Source: Datnioides undecimradiatus (lineage: Eukaryota; Chordata; Actinopteri; Lobotiformes; Datnioididae). Taken from it: DNA of 64,000 bases. Within the stretch, counting starts at the first letter, position 1. Each line of letters begins with the position of its first letter. The stretch is taken from contig WARS01000012.1 of the NCBI GenBank assembly GCA_008933995.1, positions 2,852,001-2,916,000 on the forward strand. Reading direction: 5' to 3'. The notes beneath the pieces were generated by a model. That model worked only from the letters and a program-made list of their open reading frames with translations, did not search any database and was not told the DNA's origin. This document shows positions 12,857-24,585 of the stretch, one piece after another. A program made the position numbers and the translations under genes.

Positions 12857-14345
12857 TGTGTGTGAACGAGACAAGACTGAATACGTGCGTGAACGAGAGG
12901 GACCCAAGTGGAATGGTAATGTTACAGGGAGCAGAGGTACAGAAGGTGCAGGACTTTAAGTACTTAGGGTCAACAGTCCAGAGCAACAGAATAGAATAGA
13001 ATGCCTTTATTGTCACTGCACGCATGTACAATGTACACTATACACATGCACAATGAGATGAGAGCCACTCGCTCTACAGTGCAGACATGTAAGAAATATT
13101 TACAACATATAGTAAAAAAAAAATAGAAATAAAAATGAATAAATAAGTAAGTATTAGTGCAAGACAGGATGATGATAGGAGAGCGTGTGGGGCGAGGTGC
13201 ACAGATTGAGGTAGAAGAGGAGGTGGGGTGAGGTGCACAGATTGAGGTAGTATAGGCGAGGGTGACATAGTGCATTGATTTTCAGGTTATTGCACATTAG
13301 TATTGAAGTTATTGCACATTGAATATTGAATTAATATTGCACATCTGAATTTATATTGCACATGCGTTTGTATTGCACAGTTGTAGCATAGGACTGGGAC
13401 GCTCGGACTGTGTGTTGTGTGTGTGGTCAGTGCATGTGTGAGTTCAAAGTGGTTATGGCTTTTGGGAAGAAACTGTTTTTAAGTCGGTTGGTCCTTTTGA
13501 TGCACCTGTAGCGCCTTCCTGAGGGCAACAGGTCAAACAGTTCAGAGCCGGGGTGTGTGCCGTCCTTGATAATGTTCTTAGCTCTGCTAAGGCAGCGGGA
13601 GGTGTAGATGTCCATCAGGGAGGGCAGAGGGCAGCCGATGATCTTCTGTGCTGTCTTGACTACCCTCTGGAGCCTCTCCCTGTCCGCCGTGGTGCAGCTG
13701 CCGTACCATACTGTGATACAGTACGTCAGCAGACTCTCGATGGACATGCGTTAGAAGGTCAGCAGCAGGCCAGGGTTCAGGTTGTGCTTCCTGAGGACCC
13801 TCAGGAAGAGGGTCAGGAAGAGGCTCTCCCCAACAGGGAGTGTGGAAAAGGCGTGTGCAGGCCGGATGGAGTGGGTGAAGAAAGGTGTCGGGTGTGTTGT
13901 GTGATAAAAGTACCAGCAAGACTGAAAGGAAAGGTCTACAGAACAGTGGTGAGACCAGTGATGTTTTGAGACAGGAAAAGACAGCAGGAAGAGCTGGAGG
14001 TAGCAGAGCTGAAGATGTTGAGGTTTTCTTTGGGCGCGACCAGGATGGATAGGATCAGGAATGAGTACATTAGAGGAACACCTCATGTGAGATGTTTCGG
14101 AGATTAAGTTAGAGAGGCCAGGTTGAGATGGTTTGGACATGTTCAGAGGAGGGTTAGTGAATATATTGGTCAAAGGGTGCTGAGGTTAGAGCTGCCAGGC
14201 AGGAGGTCTAGAGGAAGACCAAAAAGGAGGTTTATAGATGTAGTGAAGAAGCACATGAAGGTAGCTGGTGTGAAGGAAGAGGATACAGAGGATAGGGCAG
14301 ATGATTTGCTGTGGTGACCCCTGAAGGGAACAGCCAAAAGGGAAA
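12857..14345 (+). mobile_element. 5'-truncated RTE-like LINE, interrupted by a second LINE
   Basis: The + strand encodes the 3' part of a non-LTR retrotransposon reverse transcriptase. It reads VQDFKYLGSTVQSN before the insert at 12984, then RECGKGV, KVPARLKGKVYRTVVRP, ELEVAELKMLRFSL, MDRIRNEYIRGT, RWFGHVQRR and LPGRRSRGRPKRRF after it. It ends in 'cccctgaagggaacagcc' near 14337. At least two stops and frame slips make it dead. The RTE label is from memory of similar fish elements. It sits inside the upstream arm of the second GIMAP unit and is absent from the first. Confidence 0.8.
12985..13836 (-). mobile_element. 5'-truncated CR1/L2/Rex-like LINE nested in another LINE
   Basis: Read on the - strand, the element gives LTLFLRVLRKHNLNPGLL, then SIESLLTYCITVWYGSC, LQRVVKTAQKIIGCPLP, DIYTSRCLSRAKNII and LFDLLPSGRRYR (13427-13840). 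This is the C-terminal end of a jockey/CR1-superfamily reverse transcriptase. Its 3' untranslated tail ends at the left in an (ATTCT)n-type terminus ('gacaataaaggcattcta' on the - strand). The host LINE codons AAC and AGG flank it, and 'caacag' is present at both ends as a possible target duplication. A premature stop lies before SIESLL. Confidence 0.8.
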
Positions 14346-14694
14346 GAAGAATTACTGTGAATTCTTAGGTCTTACTGGATTTACCAACCATTAAAATATA
14401 GACTCTCAGGATGCTCTGCTCCTATAGTATTGATGGAGTCACTTCATCTTCAAATGAAGAATGGAAGTTAAACTTGATTCTGCTGTGCTGCTGGGACCTT
14501 GAACCTCTCCAGAATAACCAGTTCAACAACATACCAGAACTCACGTACGAGTTTCCAAGACACAAGATCTGTTGTCTTGACTGTCACACATGATCTCTCT
14601 ATTGTAGGTCTCTCACAAATCTCTAAAATAAATCTATGCATAACTTCAACTAGAAAGACTTTCTCAATGGTCATAAAACACAGTTCATGTTCTA

Positions 14695-14726
<32 letters not shown>

Positions 14727-15187
14727 CATATCTGAAGAGTCAGCATTGTTTTTAGTTTCAATGCCTGCTACAATAGAAAGAAAAGATTTTTTAAAAAGCT
14801 GCTTATGAACCAGGCAGATGTTTTAAGACATTTACCCTGTTGAATTTTGTTTTAGTGATAGATTTGTGATATTAGAGCTTCACAGTGTTTTACCACACTG
14901 TGGACATGTTACTGACAGCACAGCCCGAGGGAGCAACCAAAACAGGTTTTGCAAGTTATGACCTGTAAGTTACTGGCATATCACAACCCAGATACATGAG
15001 AACAGATCGAGTTTCTCATCTGATCCCTACATCAAAATATGCTGTTGGTCTTGTTCAAAGAGCAAGAGCCACGACAAAAACAACAGCTTATATCACAGGA
15101 CATTCAAAGCTCTACTGCCACAGCCAAGACATAGAGGTGTTGAAAACCAAATTAGGTTAATTATGTTAATCTAGCACTTCAGAAAAG

Positions 15188-18100
15188 ATGACTGAAGATA
15201 CTTCTGTCAAAGGTAAGTCCATAGAGTAATTCTCACACGGCGATTGAATGATTTATCAACAGCCTTTACTGTCTTCAAGCATTTTTTTCATTTAACTATA
15301 TCTTTTTTGTTTTCTTTCTGTCAGAGCTGAACGTTGTGCTCGTGGGATCAAAAAGCTCCCGTAAATATCTGGTAGGAAACATCATCCTGGGAGAACAGGC
15401 ATTTCATCTCGGAGATGTGACATGTTGTTGTGAGAGGCGAGAGGGAGAAGTGTGTGGCCGAAGAGTTACATTGGTCAAAGCACCCGGGTGGCTGCGAGGA
15501 TATGACCTCTGTAATACACCTGAGATTTTGAAGACAGAAGCGATTCTCAGCGTCACACCTGGACTGCATGGATTTATCCTGGTGATTAATACTGAACTAC
15601 CATTCAAAAACACATACAAGAAGGCAACAAAGCAGCACTTACAACGCTTTTTTGGTGACAAGGTGTGGGATCACACGATAGTGGTGTTCAGCCACAGAGA
15701 CCATCTAGATGACAAAACCATTGAGGATTACATCAAGAGGCAAGGGGAGCCACTCCAGTCACTCCTGGAGGACTGTGGTAACAGATACCATGTTCTGGTT
15801 GAGAATGGCTCAGACAACAATGAGAAAGTCCAAGAGCTGTTTGAGAAGATTGATGCCATGGTGGCAGAAAACAGTTGTTATGAGATGGAAAGCACACTGC
15901 TGCAAAATGCTGAATCCGAGAGAAAAGAAGTGGACAAAAAAGCTGAAGAATTGTGTGTGCAATCACAACAACAGAGGCAAAAACTCAGAGGTCTCCTGAC
16001 AGGTCAGTTGAGTTTATTTGATTATATAAATGCATGTTTAAAGAAAAAACTCCAGGGTCTTATTTTCGTAGTTTGGCCCTGAGATTCAGTAACACTGCAA
16101 ATAAGAGTCAGTAGAAGTAAATTCTTGGTCTTTAGGCCAACGTTTGATTTACAGCATCTAGTCACAGATGACAAGGAGACCTTTGACCTAAAACCATTTT
16201 CTTAGAGATTTAAAGGGGACAAATTTTGGCAACTGAAAGCTGTTTTGGATGTCTTAAAAACAAGCTTTTAATATTTTTTGCAAAAAAAAAATCAGAAATT
16301 TAGCCTCTGAGGAGGGTCTGCAGTCCCCCATTCTCTACCTTCATTATCTATGTGGAGTTCTGAGTGGGCGGGGATGCTATGATAATGGGGCACTGCGCTG
16401 ATTGGCTGCGGGGAGGGTGCAGAGCGGTGCAGGAACGGTATCCAACATGGCTAGCACTCCCGATGAACAGCCCGCAGCTGTACACTATAGCTACAACCCA
16501 GAATCTGAGCGCGAACAGCGGGAGGAAATGGTTGAAAAAAATAAAAAATAAAATGCAACCACAGTCTCCTCTGGTCTTCTGGGGCTGGAACAGAATATAG
16601 GAATTTGTGTTGGTTTTTACAACCAACAACAGAGCAATCTACATGTCTGGCTCTGACCGAAGACACTGCGACACACCGCTAGCTTACCGCTGGAAACAGC
16701 GAACATCACCTAGCGGGATGAATGCTCCCTCTCAGTGGTTTCACTCAGAGGAGGACAGCCTATGTAAATCACTCCTGTTGCTATGCAACGACAGGAGCTG
16801 AATCTGAACGGCCTGTAGGAGCCCCATTTTACCAGTGGGTGGGCTGTAGAGTCGATGCGGGACTTGTTTGCCTTCCTCATTCTTTAAGTTGGTAGGCTGA
16901 AGGGGAACTAATTTAAATATATAAAGGCAAGAAAAAACATCTTTTTCATAATATGTCCCCTTTAAATGGGGACCCAGACTACAAGAATAATAGAATAATA
17001 ATTGTAAAAGTATTTAATTTCTAACAGCTGTGTTATTTTGCAGAGCCAAACCTCCAACTGAGAATCTTGATGGTCGGGTGGGTGTTTTCAGGGAAGACAG
17101 CCACTGGGAACAGTATTTTGAGAGCTGATGCGTTTCAGTCTGGTGACAGAACAGTGAAAGCTTCAATGCAAAGTGGCGAAGTTGCTGGAAGACAGGTCGT
17201 GGTGGTGGACACTCCTGGATGGTGGAAATTCTTCCCAGCAACGTTTACCCCTTTGTCTTTGAAGGCTGAGATTTTAAAAGGGGTTTCTCTGTGCTCGCCA
17301 TCACCGACTGTTATTTTGCTGGCAGTGCCACTTGACACATCGTTCACCGATGAGCAAAGAAGAGTCACTAAGGACAACATGAAGCTGCTTGGACAGAGAG
17401 TGTGGAGACATGTCATCATTGTGTTTACATACGGGGACACTTTGGGTGAAAAAACTATTGAGCAGCACATTGCAAGTGAAGGAAAGCCTCTGCGTTGGCT
17501 CATTGAGAAATGTGGAAACAGGTATCATGTACTTAACAATTTGGATGCAGCGGATGATCAGATAACAGAGCTGCTGGAGAAGATGGAGGAGATGGTGGCA
17601 GGAAACTTTTCTTTTTACCTCAGTGCCTACCCTGACACTGAAGATCTTCAACCTCAGGATGACAGTAGTGACAAATCAAATGAAATCAAAGATGAGAACA
17701 CACCCAAAGAGATCACAGAACAACTTCTCATCGAATGGGATCGAAACAACTGGGAAAAACAACATGGCCTGGCAGAAAGTATGGGAGTGCCACCATTCAG
17801 TAAGTATCTAGAAACATACATAAAGTAAGCACCCAGGACATTATTTTAAACACACCATAATAACAATAGTACAAAATAAACCTTATAATAAATAAATAAA
17901 CTAACTTTTGTTATTATTAACATAATAACAATATACTGTGTACCAGAGTGTTATTTACCATTATTACCTACTTTATGTTTTAAGTCTGCACATAGGCTTC
18001 CCACAGGGACAGTGACAGAAATCACCTTAACAAGCGCTGCTGTGAACAAAAAGACAAAATGCAAAATTTGCCTGGACCTTGTCAGAAGTACAGGCTGATG

Positions 18101-19480
18101 CATTATCATTAATAAGAACTCCTTGAACTAAGCATGCTGGCATGACTGTCCCGACATTTGATGAATATTATAAGCAACGAGAGAAAATTATGCTGTGTGA
18201 TAGGTGGATTATCTTGCTTGTTTCAGTAAAAAAAGCAATTAACTAGCTAATGGCATTATCATAGTTGTTCTCAGCTTCAGTATAAAAGGATTTTTAACTG
18301 ATATTTATGTAGTACACACTGTACATGAACTGTGGGAACAGGGAGCAAAATTGCTATTGAGTCTTTTCAATCTAATAGATCGATCTTAATCCTCATAGCC
18401 ACACAGAATTTTAAGAAAGAATGATGATTATCTTGTCTGTCAGTCAAAGCGTAGTTACATCTCTGAATGCTAGGTGAAAAGCAACAGACTGACATTCACT
18501 GAAAACACTGACTCAAAATTCTGGGCCACATGGATGCAAACCTGTCAAAAGAAAATATTCAGAATTATTCAACAAAGCCATAGCATAATAAGTATTTTAG
18601 ATTTGAAACTGTATAAATGGAAATCTGGGGGCATTCAGGGAAACATGCCAGGGGCATTGAATTTGGTTAATAAATCAGCTACATATGATTTTTATTCTTC
18701 TGCGAGGCAGGTAAATTTAAGACAAACTAGTAGAAATATTCCCTGGAAACTTTCAAATTTATGATTGTCAAGTTCAAGTCATTGTAGAAGTTGAGGCAGT
18801 TTTCTGTGGTGGATTACATGACATTGTATCAAGTCTAAAAACTAGTTCTATGCATCACATTTTATCACAGCACTATCTAAAAATTAGTTTTATCCACTAA
18901 AGAACAAATCAGATTTTTGTGTTTCCTAACCAGTGAGTGATGACGAACAGAGGCCTGTCAGCTCAGAGGGAGATGGAGAACAACTGGAGGACCGACCTGA
19001 AGATGACCAGTTTAAGACAAGTTTTTGTCCTGAAGAGGAAAGTGAAGACCATGCAGGATCCAGCCCCCTGAACAGATGGAGGACACTTTTGGAGAGAGAG
19101 TGGAGCAGACGAGAGGTGTCCGTGGAACAGGCTTCATGGAAATGTTTCCACAATCCTGTTTTTGCAGGTTAGTAAAGCAAATATATTCGAAAAAGTACCT
19201 CTTCTTTTACAGTTTTTAATTTTTAAAAAAATTCTGATTCTTGTTTCCCACTTCAGCAACTTCGGAGCCAGATAGTGATCAGCTGCTGAGATCAAGAGAA
19301 AAGGTGACCATGTGGCTGAAAGGCCAACCTACATCTGGGTACAGGACAGACTCTGTCACCAGCTGTAAATCAGAGGAAGATGATGATAATGAGAAGAGCA
19401 GCATTTTAACAGAAGCTCAACATGCACCACTACGTGGAGCGGCACCAAAGAATAGAAAAAAATGTTATAAAAAGCATTAA
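15188..19480 (+). CDS. GIMAP family GTPase, copy 2 (two AIG1 domains)
   Basis: Tandem paralogue of the gene at 6966-10314, predicted at 638 aa. Exons, again all with phase 1 introns: 15188-15212, 15325-16002, 17044-17799, 18934-19167 and 19257-19480. Exon 1 again encodes MTEDTSVK. Domain 1 is a pseudo-GTPase (GSKSSRKY, KAPGW). Domain 2 keeps GWVFSGKT and DTPGW. By my own count, exon 2 differs from copy 1 at about 11 of 226 residues and exon 3 at about 27 of 252, while exon 4 differs at roughly a quarter of positions. The C-terminus is basic and different (ends RKKCYKKH). Intron 2 is 1041 bp against 402 bp in copy 1 because of a DNA transposon. The intact frame and conserved splice sites argue for a working gene. 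Confidence 0.9.
15325..16002 (+). CDS. GIMAP copy 2 exon 2: pseudo-GTPase AIG1 domain
   Basis: Same length (678 bp) and borders as its partner in copy 1. The lost G1 and G3 residues are shared, so the inactivation predates the duplication. Changes include N to K in the degenerate P-loop and GED to VEN after CGNRYHVL. Confidence 0.9.
16209..16966. mobile_element. TTAA-flanked DNA transposon, Kolobok/T2-like, in GIMAP copy 2 intron 2
   Basis: TTTAAA at both ends surrounds inverted termini, AGGGGACAAATTTTG on the left and AGGGGACATATTATG on the inverted right. TTAA target duplications, ends of the TTAAAGGRR type and an internal THAP remnant fit the Kolobok superfamily. No transposase core is visible, so it is non-autonomous or decayed. 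It accounts for the larger intron 2 of copy 2 and therefore inserted after the duplication. Confidence 0.7.
16544..16666 (-). pseudogene. THAP zinc-finger fragment inside the DNA transposon
   Basis: The - strand reads CSVVGCKNQHK, then LYSVPAPEDQRRLWLHFIF, which is the start of a THAP C2CH domain (first Cys pair, then the W-x-x-F-I stretch). The second Cys/His pair is not found downstream, where the frame degenerates to a poly-Phe run. Transposase-derived, not a host gene. Confidence 0.6.
17044..17799 (+). CDS. GIMAP copy 2 exon 3: intact AIG1 GTPase domain
   Basis: 756 bp as in copy 1, with P-loop GWVFSGKT and DTPGW retained. Substitutions cluster around the G4 region (FTYGDTLGEKT against FTFGDALGDKT) and the exon end (AESMGVPPF against AASIRVPPY), which may alter nucleotide or partner binding. 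Confidence 0.9.
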
Positions 19481-20300
19481 TGAAATTCATTTTCCTTTCT
19501 ACCAAGTCTGTCTCTTCTGTCCAATGCATACATCAGACTGGTAACATAAAAATCTCAGTGTTCAGTCTACTTTAACCAAGAACTGTTGTAATATGAATGA
19601 TAACTTTATTCATCCTGAGGTAGGTGGGAAAAGCATTTAAATATAAGGAATGAAAATATAAGAAAATCTGTAACGATATCCAAAATATATACACAGATAC
19701 ATAAATATATCTCATTAATGGTAAGATTATAAATTTCTCATCTCTTTTTGACGTGCATGCAGGCCAGCACTATAATGATGAATTAAAACTGTTAAGAGGA
19801 TATGGTGAAAACTGTATGGCAGGCATTGAGTATTATCCCCCCTTGAAGATAATGTACTTTTTAGTTAAAGTACCACATAATGTTATGAATATTAAGGAAC
19901 GACATAAAAGAAAAAAGGGAAAAGAATGGTGAAAGTGAGCTGTAGGAGACAGAAGGGCCAGAGATATAGATGAAACAGAGGAAGTGTTGGGAATGTGTAC
20001 TTTTTCTACTGAGGCTCTTGAGCCCATCGGCAGGACCGTCAAAGGGGATTAAGAAGACCAGGGATTAACCAACAGAATGGCAAGATGGGATCTCTCTGTT
20101 ATATCAGAATGAATGTTAATCCAGACTTAAACCCTCCACATCTCTGTATTCACAGACAGGCATCAATATATGTAAACACACAGTGACATCAGTTTACCAC
20201 TTACAATGATATGTATCTGTTGAATAAACCATATAAATGTATCTTAACCATTCACTTTCTATTATGCACACACACACACACAAAAGATCAGGTCTGTTTA
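19481..20300. other. 3' flank of GIMAP copy 2
   Basis: Low-complexity 3' untranslated and flanking DNA. A worn 'aactttattcatcctgagg' motif near 19602 parallels the motif near 11090 in the first unit. AATAAA at 20223-20228 is a candidate poly(A) signal about 740 bp after the stop. A short (CA)n lies near 20268-20282. Confidence 0.4.
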
Positions 20301-23300
20301 AAAAAAAGAAAGTAATAAGGGGTGGGATAATGAGCAAAGGAGGCAAAAAAGATGACAAGGGAAAAGAATGGTGACGTCTGTCCCTTTAGTGGTCACTCTG
20401 AAGCATCCGATAATCAGTCAGACTATCATATTCCTCCTTTGACATGTTGCTCATCAACACTGTCTGTGATGGTGTTTTAAAATTATTTTTTGTTGTTGTT
20501 ACGTACTGGCATCTGTATTTGTGCTCAGACGCAGTCAGGCTCATGCCACAACTGACTCATGAAGTGAAGGACTAGTGTTGGTTGTACTCCCCTGTTTTCA
20601 ATTATCAGCTGATATCTGCAAACTGTAAACATTTAAAATTTCTATGGTGAAGAGAAGCAAGATATTTTGCTTAATGTGGACAGGGTTGATTTATTTATAG
20701 GTGAAGCTAGGGACTTTCCACAAGGAAGTGAAGTCAAATACATTCCAACTCTCGCCAAACAAGTTTGCACACTAAGTCACCTCCACACAAATCTCTCTTG
20801 GTTTCGCAGTTTTAAAATCTGAAGTCTGGTGAACATTCCCGTGATGGAGTACTTGTAAAGATGAATTTTACACCAGCCTTTGGTGACTGGTTCCCAGCAG
20901 CTGAAGTGCCCTTATGCCTCAATATAGGCAGGCCTGATTAACAGGCCCCAACAAGTCTTGTGGTTGTCACATGTCCAGTTGAACACTCATCTGCGTGTTG
21001 ATTACTGTACAGTTTCAAGGTTGAAGAAGATATTTGAGGTGGTGGTGCTTTTGAAAGTAAAAGAGTTTCATTTTTCCCACACAGACAATGTTTACTCAGA
21101 GTTGAAGCATTTCAAGGTATGTATCAGCATGAAACTGTGTTGAATCATATGTTTAAAAAAACACAAATTTGTATAAGAAAATATCTTGATTTGGATAATA
21201 AGTCAAAGCTACAAGCCTGCGAACTAAAAAACTCTGGGGTGAAAATCTTTTACAGCACATGCCCTATTTAACAACCGGCTGCACTGTCAACAAGTACTGC
21301 GTCGTGGTTTATTGAGCCGATTGGTTGACAACAGTGCTAGGTGGGTTCAGTGGACAATTGTGGGTGGAAGAACAGATTAGATACGGTTGCTTGGCTGCTG
21401 GTGTGAGATGTAAATATCTCACTCATGACCAGGTTTCAGGCGTGTTCTTGCCTGATACCATAATATGAAAGTTGTGACAACAAAGGCTCAAGAAAAATAT
21501 TATGCATACGTACTGTAAATATATTCTTTACTGATTAATGTTGTCATAGTGGTTGCTGCTGTTCCTCCTTCTGGAAACCATACAAAGAGCTTCACACCAT
21601 AGATTTGTTTGAAACTGAGAGTTACACGAACCATGTGACCACATAGTGGTGAGATCGGAGTGTATCTATTATTTAATGGCTCTGGGGCTTTCATGAACGT
21701 CACAGAGAACTTGAATGTAACTGGGCTGACAGGAGTACTGGCAGACTAAAATGTAGGATACTTTGAGCTCTAATTTGTGCTTGATCACTAGACACTAGTT
21801 TTTTGGTGTTTTGTGGTGAGCATGCACCAACAGGTTTGTTAACTCTGAACACACCTCAGGCTTAGCCAAAATACCACAAATAATGGCTCAAAGGGCTTCA
21901 GAACAGCAATGACCCAGCAATGTACAAACACAAGAAAAAAAGGGGGTAAGCAGGAAATACATGAGAGGCAGTTCAACCAGAGACCTAGTTCAACCATTAG
22001 GATCTCAGAAGATGATGTATAAACAGAATGCCAATTTTAAGGATATTTCATGTGTCACATCGATGCATTTGAGATTTTTTTTTCTGGCTGTTTAAAGATG
22101 AATACATTTTAAATGTTTTGGATGTGCAGGGAAGAACGTTCATTGTATGTCGTCACAGTGTGTCATCATGACCTTCATCACACTCGTCATGGTAACAACA
22201 ATAAATATGTGTCTGATGCTCTCAAATGGTCAGTGTTCGGAAAGTCATTGTTTGAGTAAAAGTTATATTTGTGGTGCTATGAAAAGGTTCTCAGTGGCAT
22301 TCTGCTAGTCCTGAATGAAGGACAGCATTGAAACAAGTGTGTAGCTGCTGTGCGCAACAACTGTTGTCAGTTGCATTGGGCAATCACAAACGGGTCTATC
22401 ATGACTTTTTGTGATTGCTTTCAGGTGCATGGGGCAAGTCTGTGAACCTCTCTGTTCCTCTCCTGCAACAGAGATCAAACATGAAAATCTGTGTAAAACA
22501 CAACATGCATGTCACAGATGAGTGGCCCATACATCTCAGAGACTAAACAGCAGTCTTAGTGGAAAGGCCCACAAGCTGATTTCTCATGTCTCTCAGGAGG
22601 GCGTGGGATTGCTTTCTCCAGCATTTGTGAAGTTTCTCCAGTATTTTCTCGCTTTACTAAATGAAATTCAAGCTGAGGTTAAAGGTCCAAAGGACATTTA
22701 GTGCATTGTCAACGTTGACTTCACAATGGACATGAACATACTAATCCAGCCTCCTCCCTAAGACATATTAACAACATGATGCTGCACGTAGCTTTAAATC
22801 ACTTGATGAAATAATTGTTTCTGTCATTCATTTTGGGAGGACAGTCTTGGTAAAACTGGATTTCTTTCAGAAAGGGGCATTTTTCTAAGTTATTGTAATG
22901 GTAACACTTTAAAGATGAGTTTTTAATAGCAGTGCAGCGGTGATGAAGTCAAATATGCACTTGGGTTTTTCATGCAGATGTGCAAGAAATAGCTAATTAC
23001 TCTTAAATAAATTCTAGAAATTTGACCGAGTAACAAAATAAGGCCGTGTGTCTCAGCTGCATTTACACATTTTGAAATAAATTACTGCTGCAGAGCCAGT
23101 AAGAAGTGATGCTTTGGTAGATGATTGATTTGCTCCATTGAAAACATTAATTCATATGTGAGGGGAGTGATGTAATGCTGCAATCCTAAAAGAGATCCCA
23201 ACAAGAAAAGAAGGCCCTTTTGACTTTGAACTCTGCAGGAGAAATCCAATCAACCAAACATGATGGGCAGAGCAGAGACTATCTGCAGTAAGACAGAAAA

Positions 23301-24520
23301 TGGAGGGTTTAAGAGTATAACTACAGCATGTGAGTAACTGTAAGAAAATTGCTGTACTGATGCAGAAAATGATTACCTGCTCATCTAGTCATTTTCTACA
23401 GCCACCACAGAGAACGAGAGAGATTACGCAGCATCAGGTTGTTAGTGTCTTCACATTCACGTCTGTCGCAATGACACACACACCACTTTGTTACGATGTA
23501 CTGACTAGGACGATGCAGTGAATGAAATAGGGGACATCACTTAATAAAAACATGACAGCTGATGTGTCTTCATTTGATGGAGTTACCACAAAAAAGCATC
23601 TGGCTGCCCTGTGTACTCCTCACATAAAAGGCAAACAGATTAGATTTAAATAGCATACAACAGATTAAAATGGGACAGCAGGGGAAGTGATTTCATACAG
23701 CTGGCAGAGGAGATGAATGAGGGCATGTCAAAACTGACAAACAGCACTTGGACTCTTTCTATGCATGTATGTGTGTATATAAAAAGAGATTAGGTGAGAG
23801 AGACTGAATGAGGGAGAGAAAAATATTAATCATCATGTTTTGGAAAGGGTAGGGTTGAAGAGTGCGTGGGAGGGTGGAGGAGATTTTAAATGCAGAATTA
23901 AAATGAAAACAGAGCAGTAAAAAGTGACTTTCAGTGACTTTAACAGGAAAAAATGATAATATGTCAAAGGGTACACAGATTTTACAAAAAAGCGGCTGTG
24001 TCAGATAAGCCTTTCTGCTCCTGACTGACCCTCAAAGTGAAGCATTCTGGGTTAGACTGCATACAGTCATGGCATTATGGGAAAGGAGCATTATTGAGGA
24101 GCTGGAGGTGGACGGAAGCTCAGCCAGACATCATTTCAGATATGGAAGATTGATTTTCTTTACTGAAACATCTGGCAACAAAACAAAGCACGTAAAGCAC
24201 ATTAGATCTAATTAGGATCTCGCCACCTGCTCATACTGTACACACACAAACCTCTGGCACACACAATGTTTATAGTACATTGCTGCTAGGTATAACCCTT
24301 ATTTAGATGCGTACATTCAAATCCCCTATTCACTCTGGACATATACTGCACTGTGAATTCAAATTAGCATTTTATTAACACATTTGATTTATATGTTGAT
24401 TCTTTTCCTGATGAACTTATAAATTGTCTAGCTTCTAAAATGTCAAAAATTAATTAACAAATGTTAATCACAAGTTAAATTCATAGTGACAAAAATATTA
24501 GAATATTATAGCTGTTAGCT

Positions 24521-24585
24521 GACTAGCTGTTTCACCCTGTTTCCAGTCTTAGTAGCAAGCTTAGCAGCGGCTGGCTGTCACTTGG
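24521..24585. repeat. Remnant of a palindromic fish repeat
   Basis: The words 'ccctgtttccagtctta' and 'agcttagcagcggctggctg' match one arm of the element seen in fuller form at about 32275-32540. Too short to date. Confidence 0.4.

Larger units (their letters stand above)
12740..15187. repeat. Left arm of tandem duplication, copy 2
   Basis: Counterpart of 5715-6965, split by the LINE insertion at about 12857-14345. The pre-insertion target can be read by comparison with copy 1: 'aataattat' to the left and 'gaattcttaggtcttactgg' to the right. A (CA)n tract at 14697-14725 is absent from copy 1. Confidence 0.7.

Noticed and set aside
13553-13969. 138-codon + strand frame
   Set aside because: Antisense shadow of the nested CR1/L2-like LINE, running into the host LINE.
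16364-16600. + strand frame in GIMAP copy 2 intron 2
   Set aside because: Lies opposite the THAP remnant inside the DNA transposon; not a GIMAP exon.
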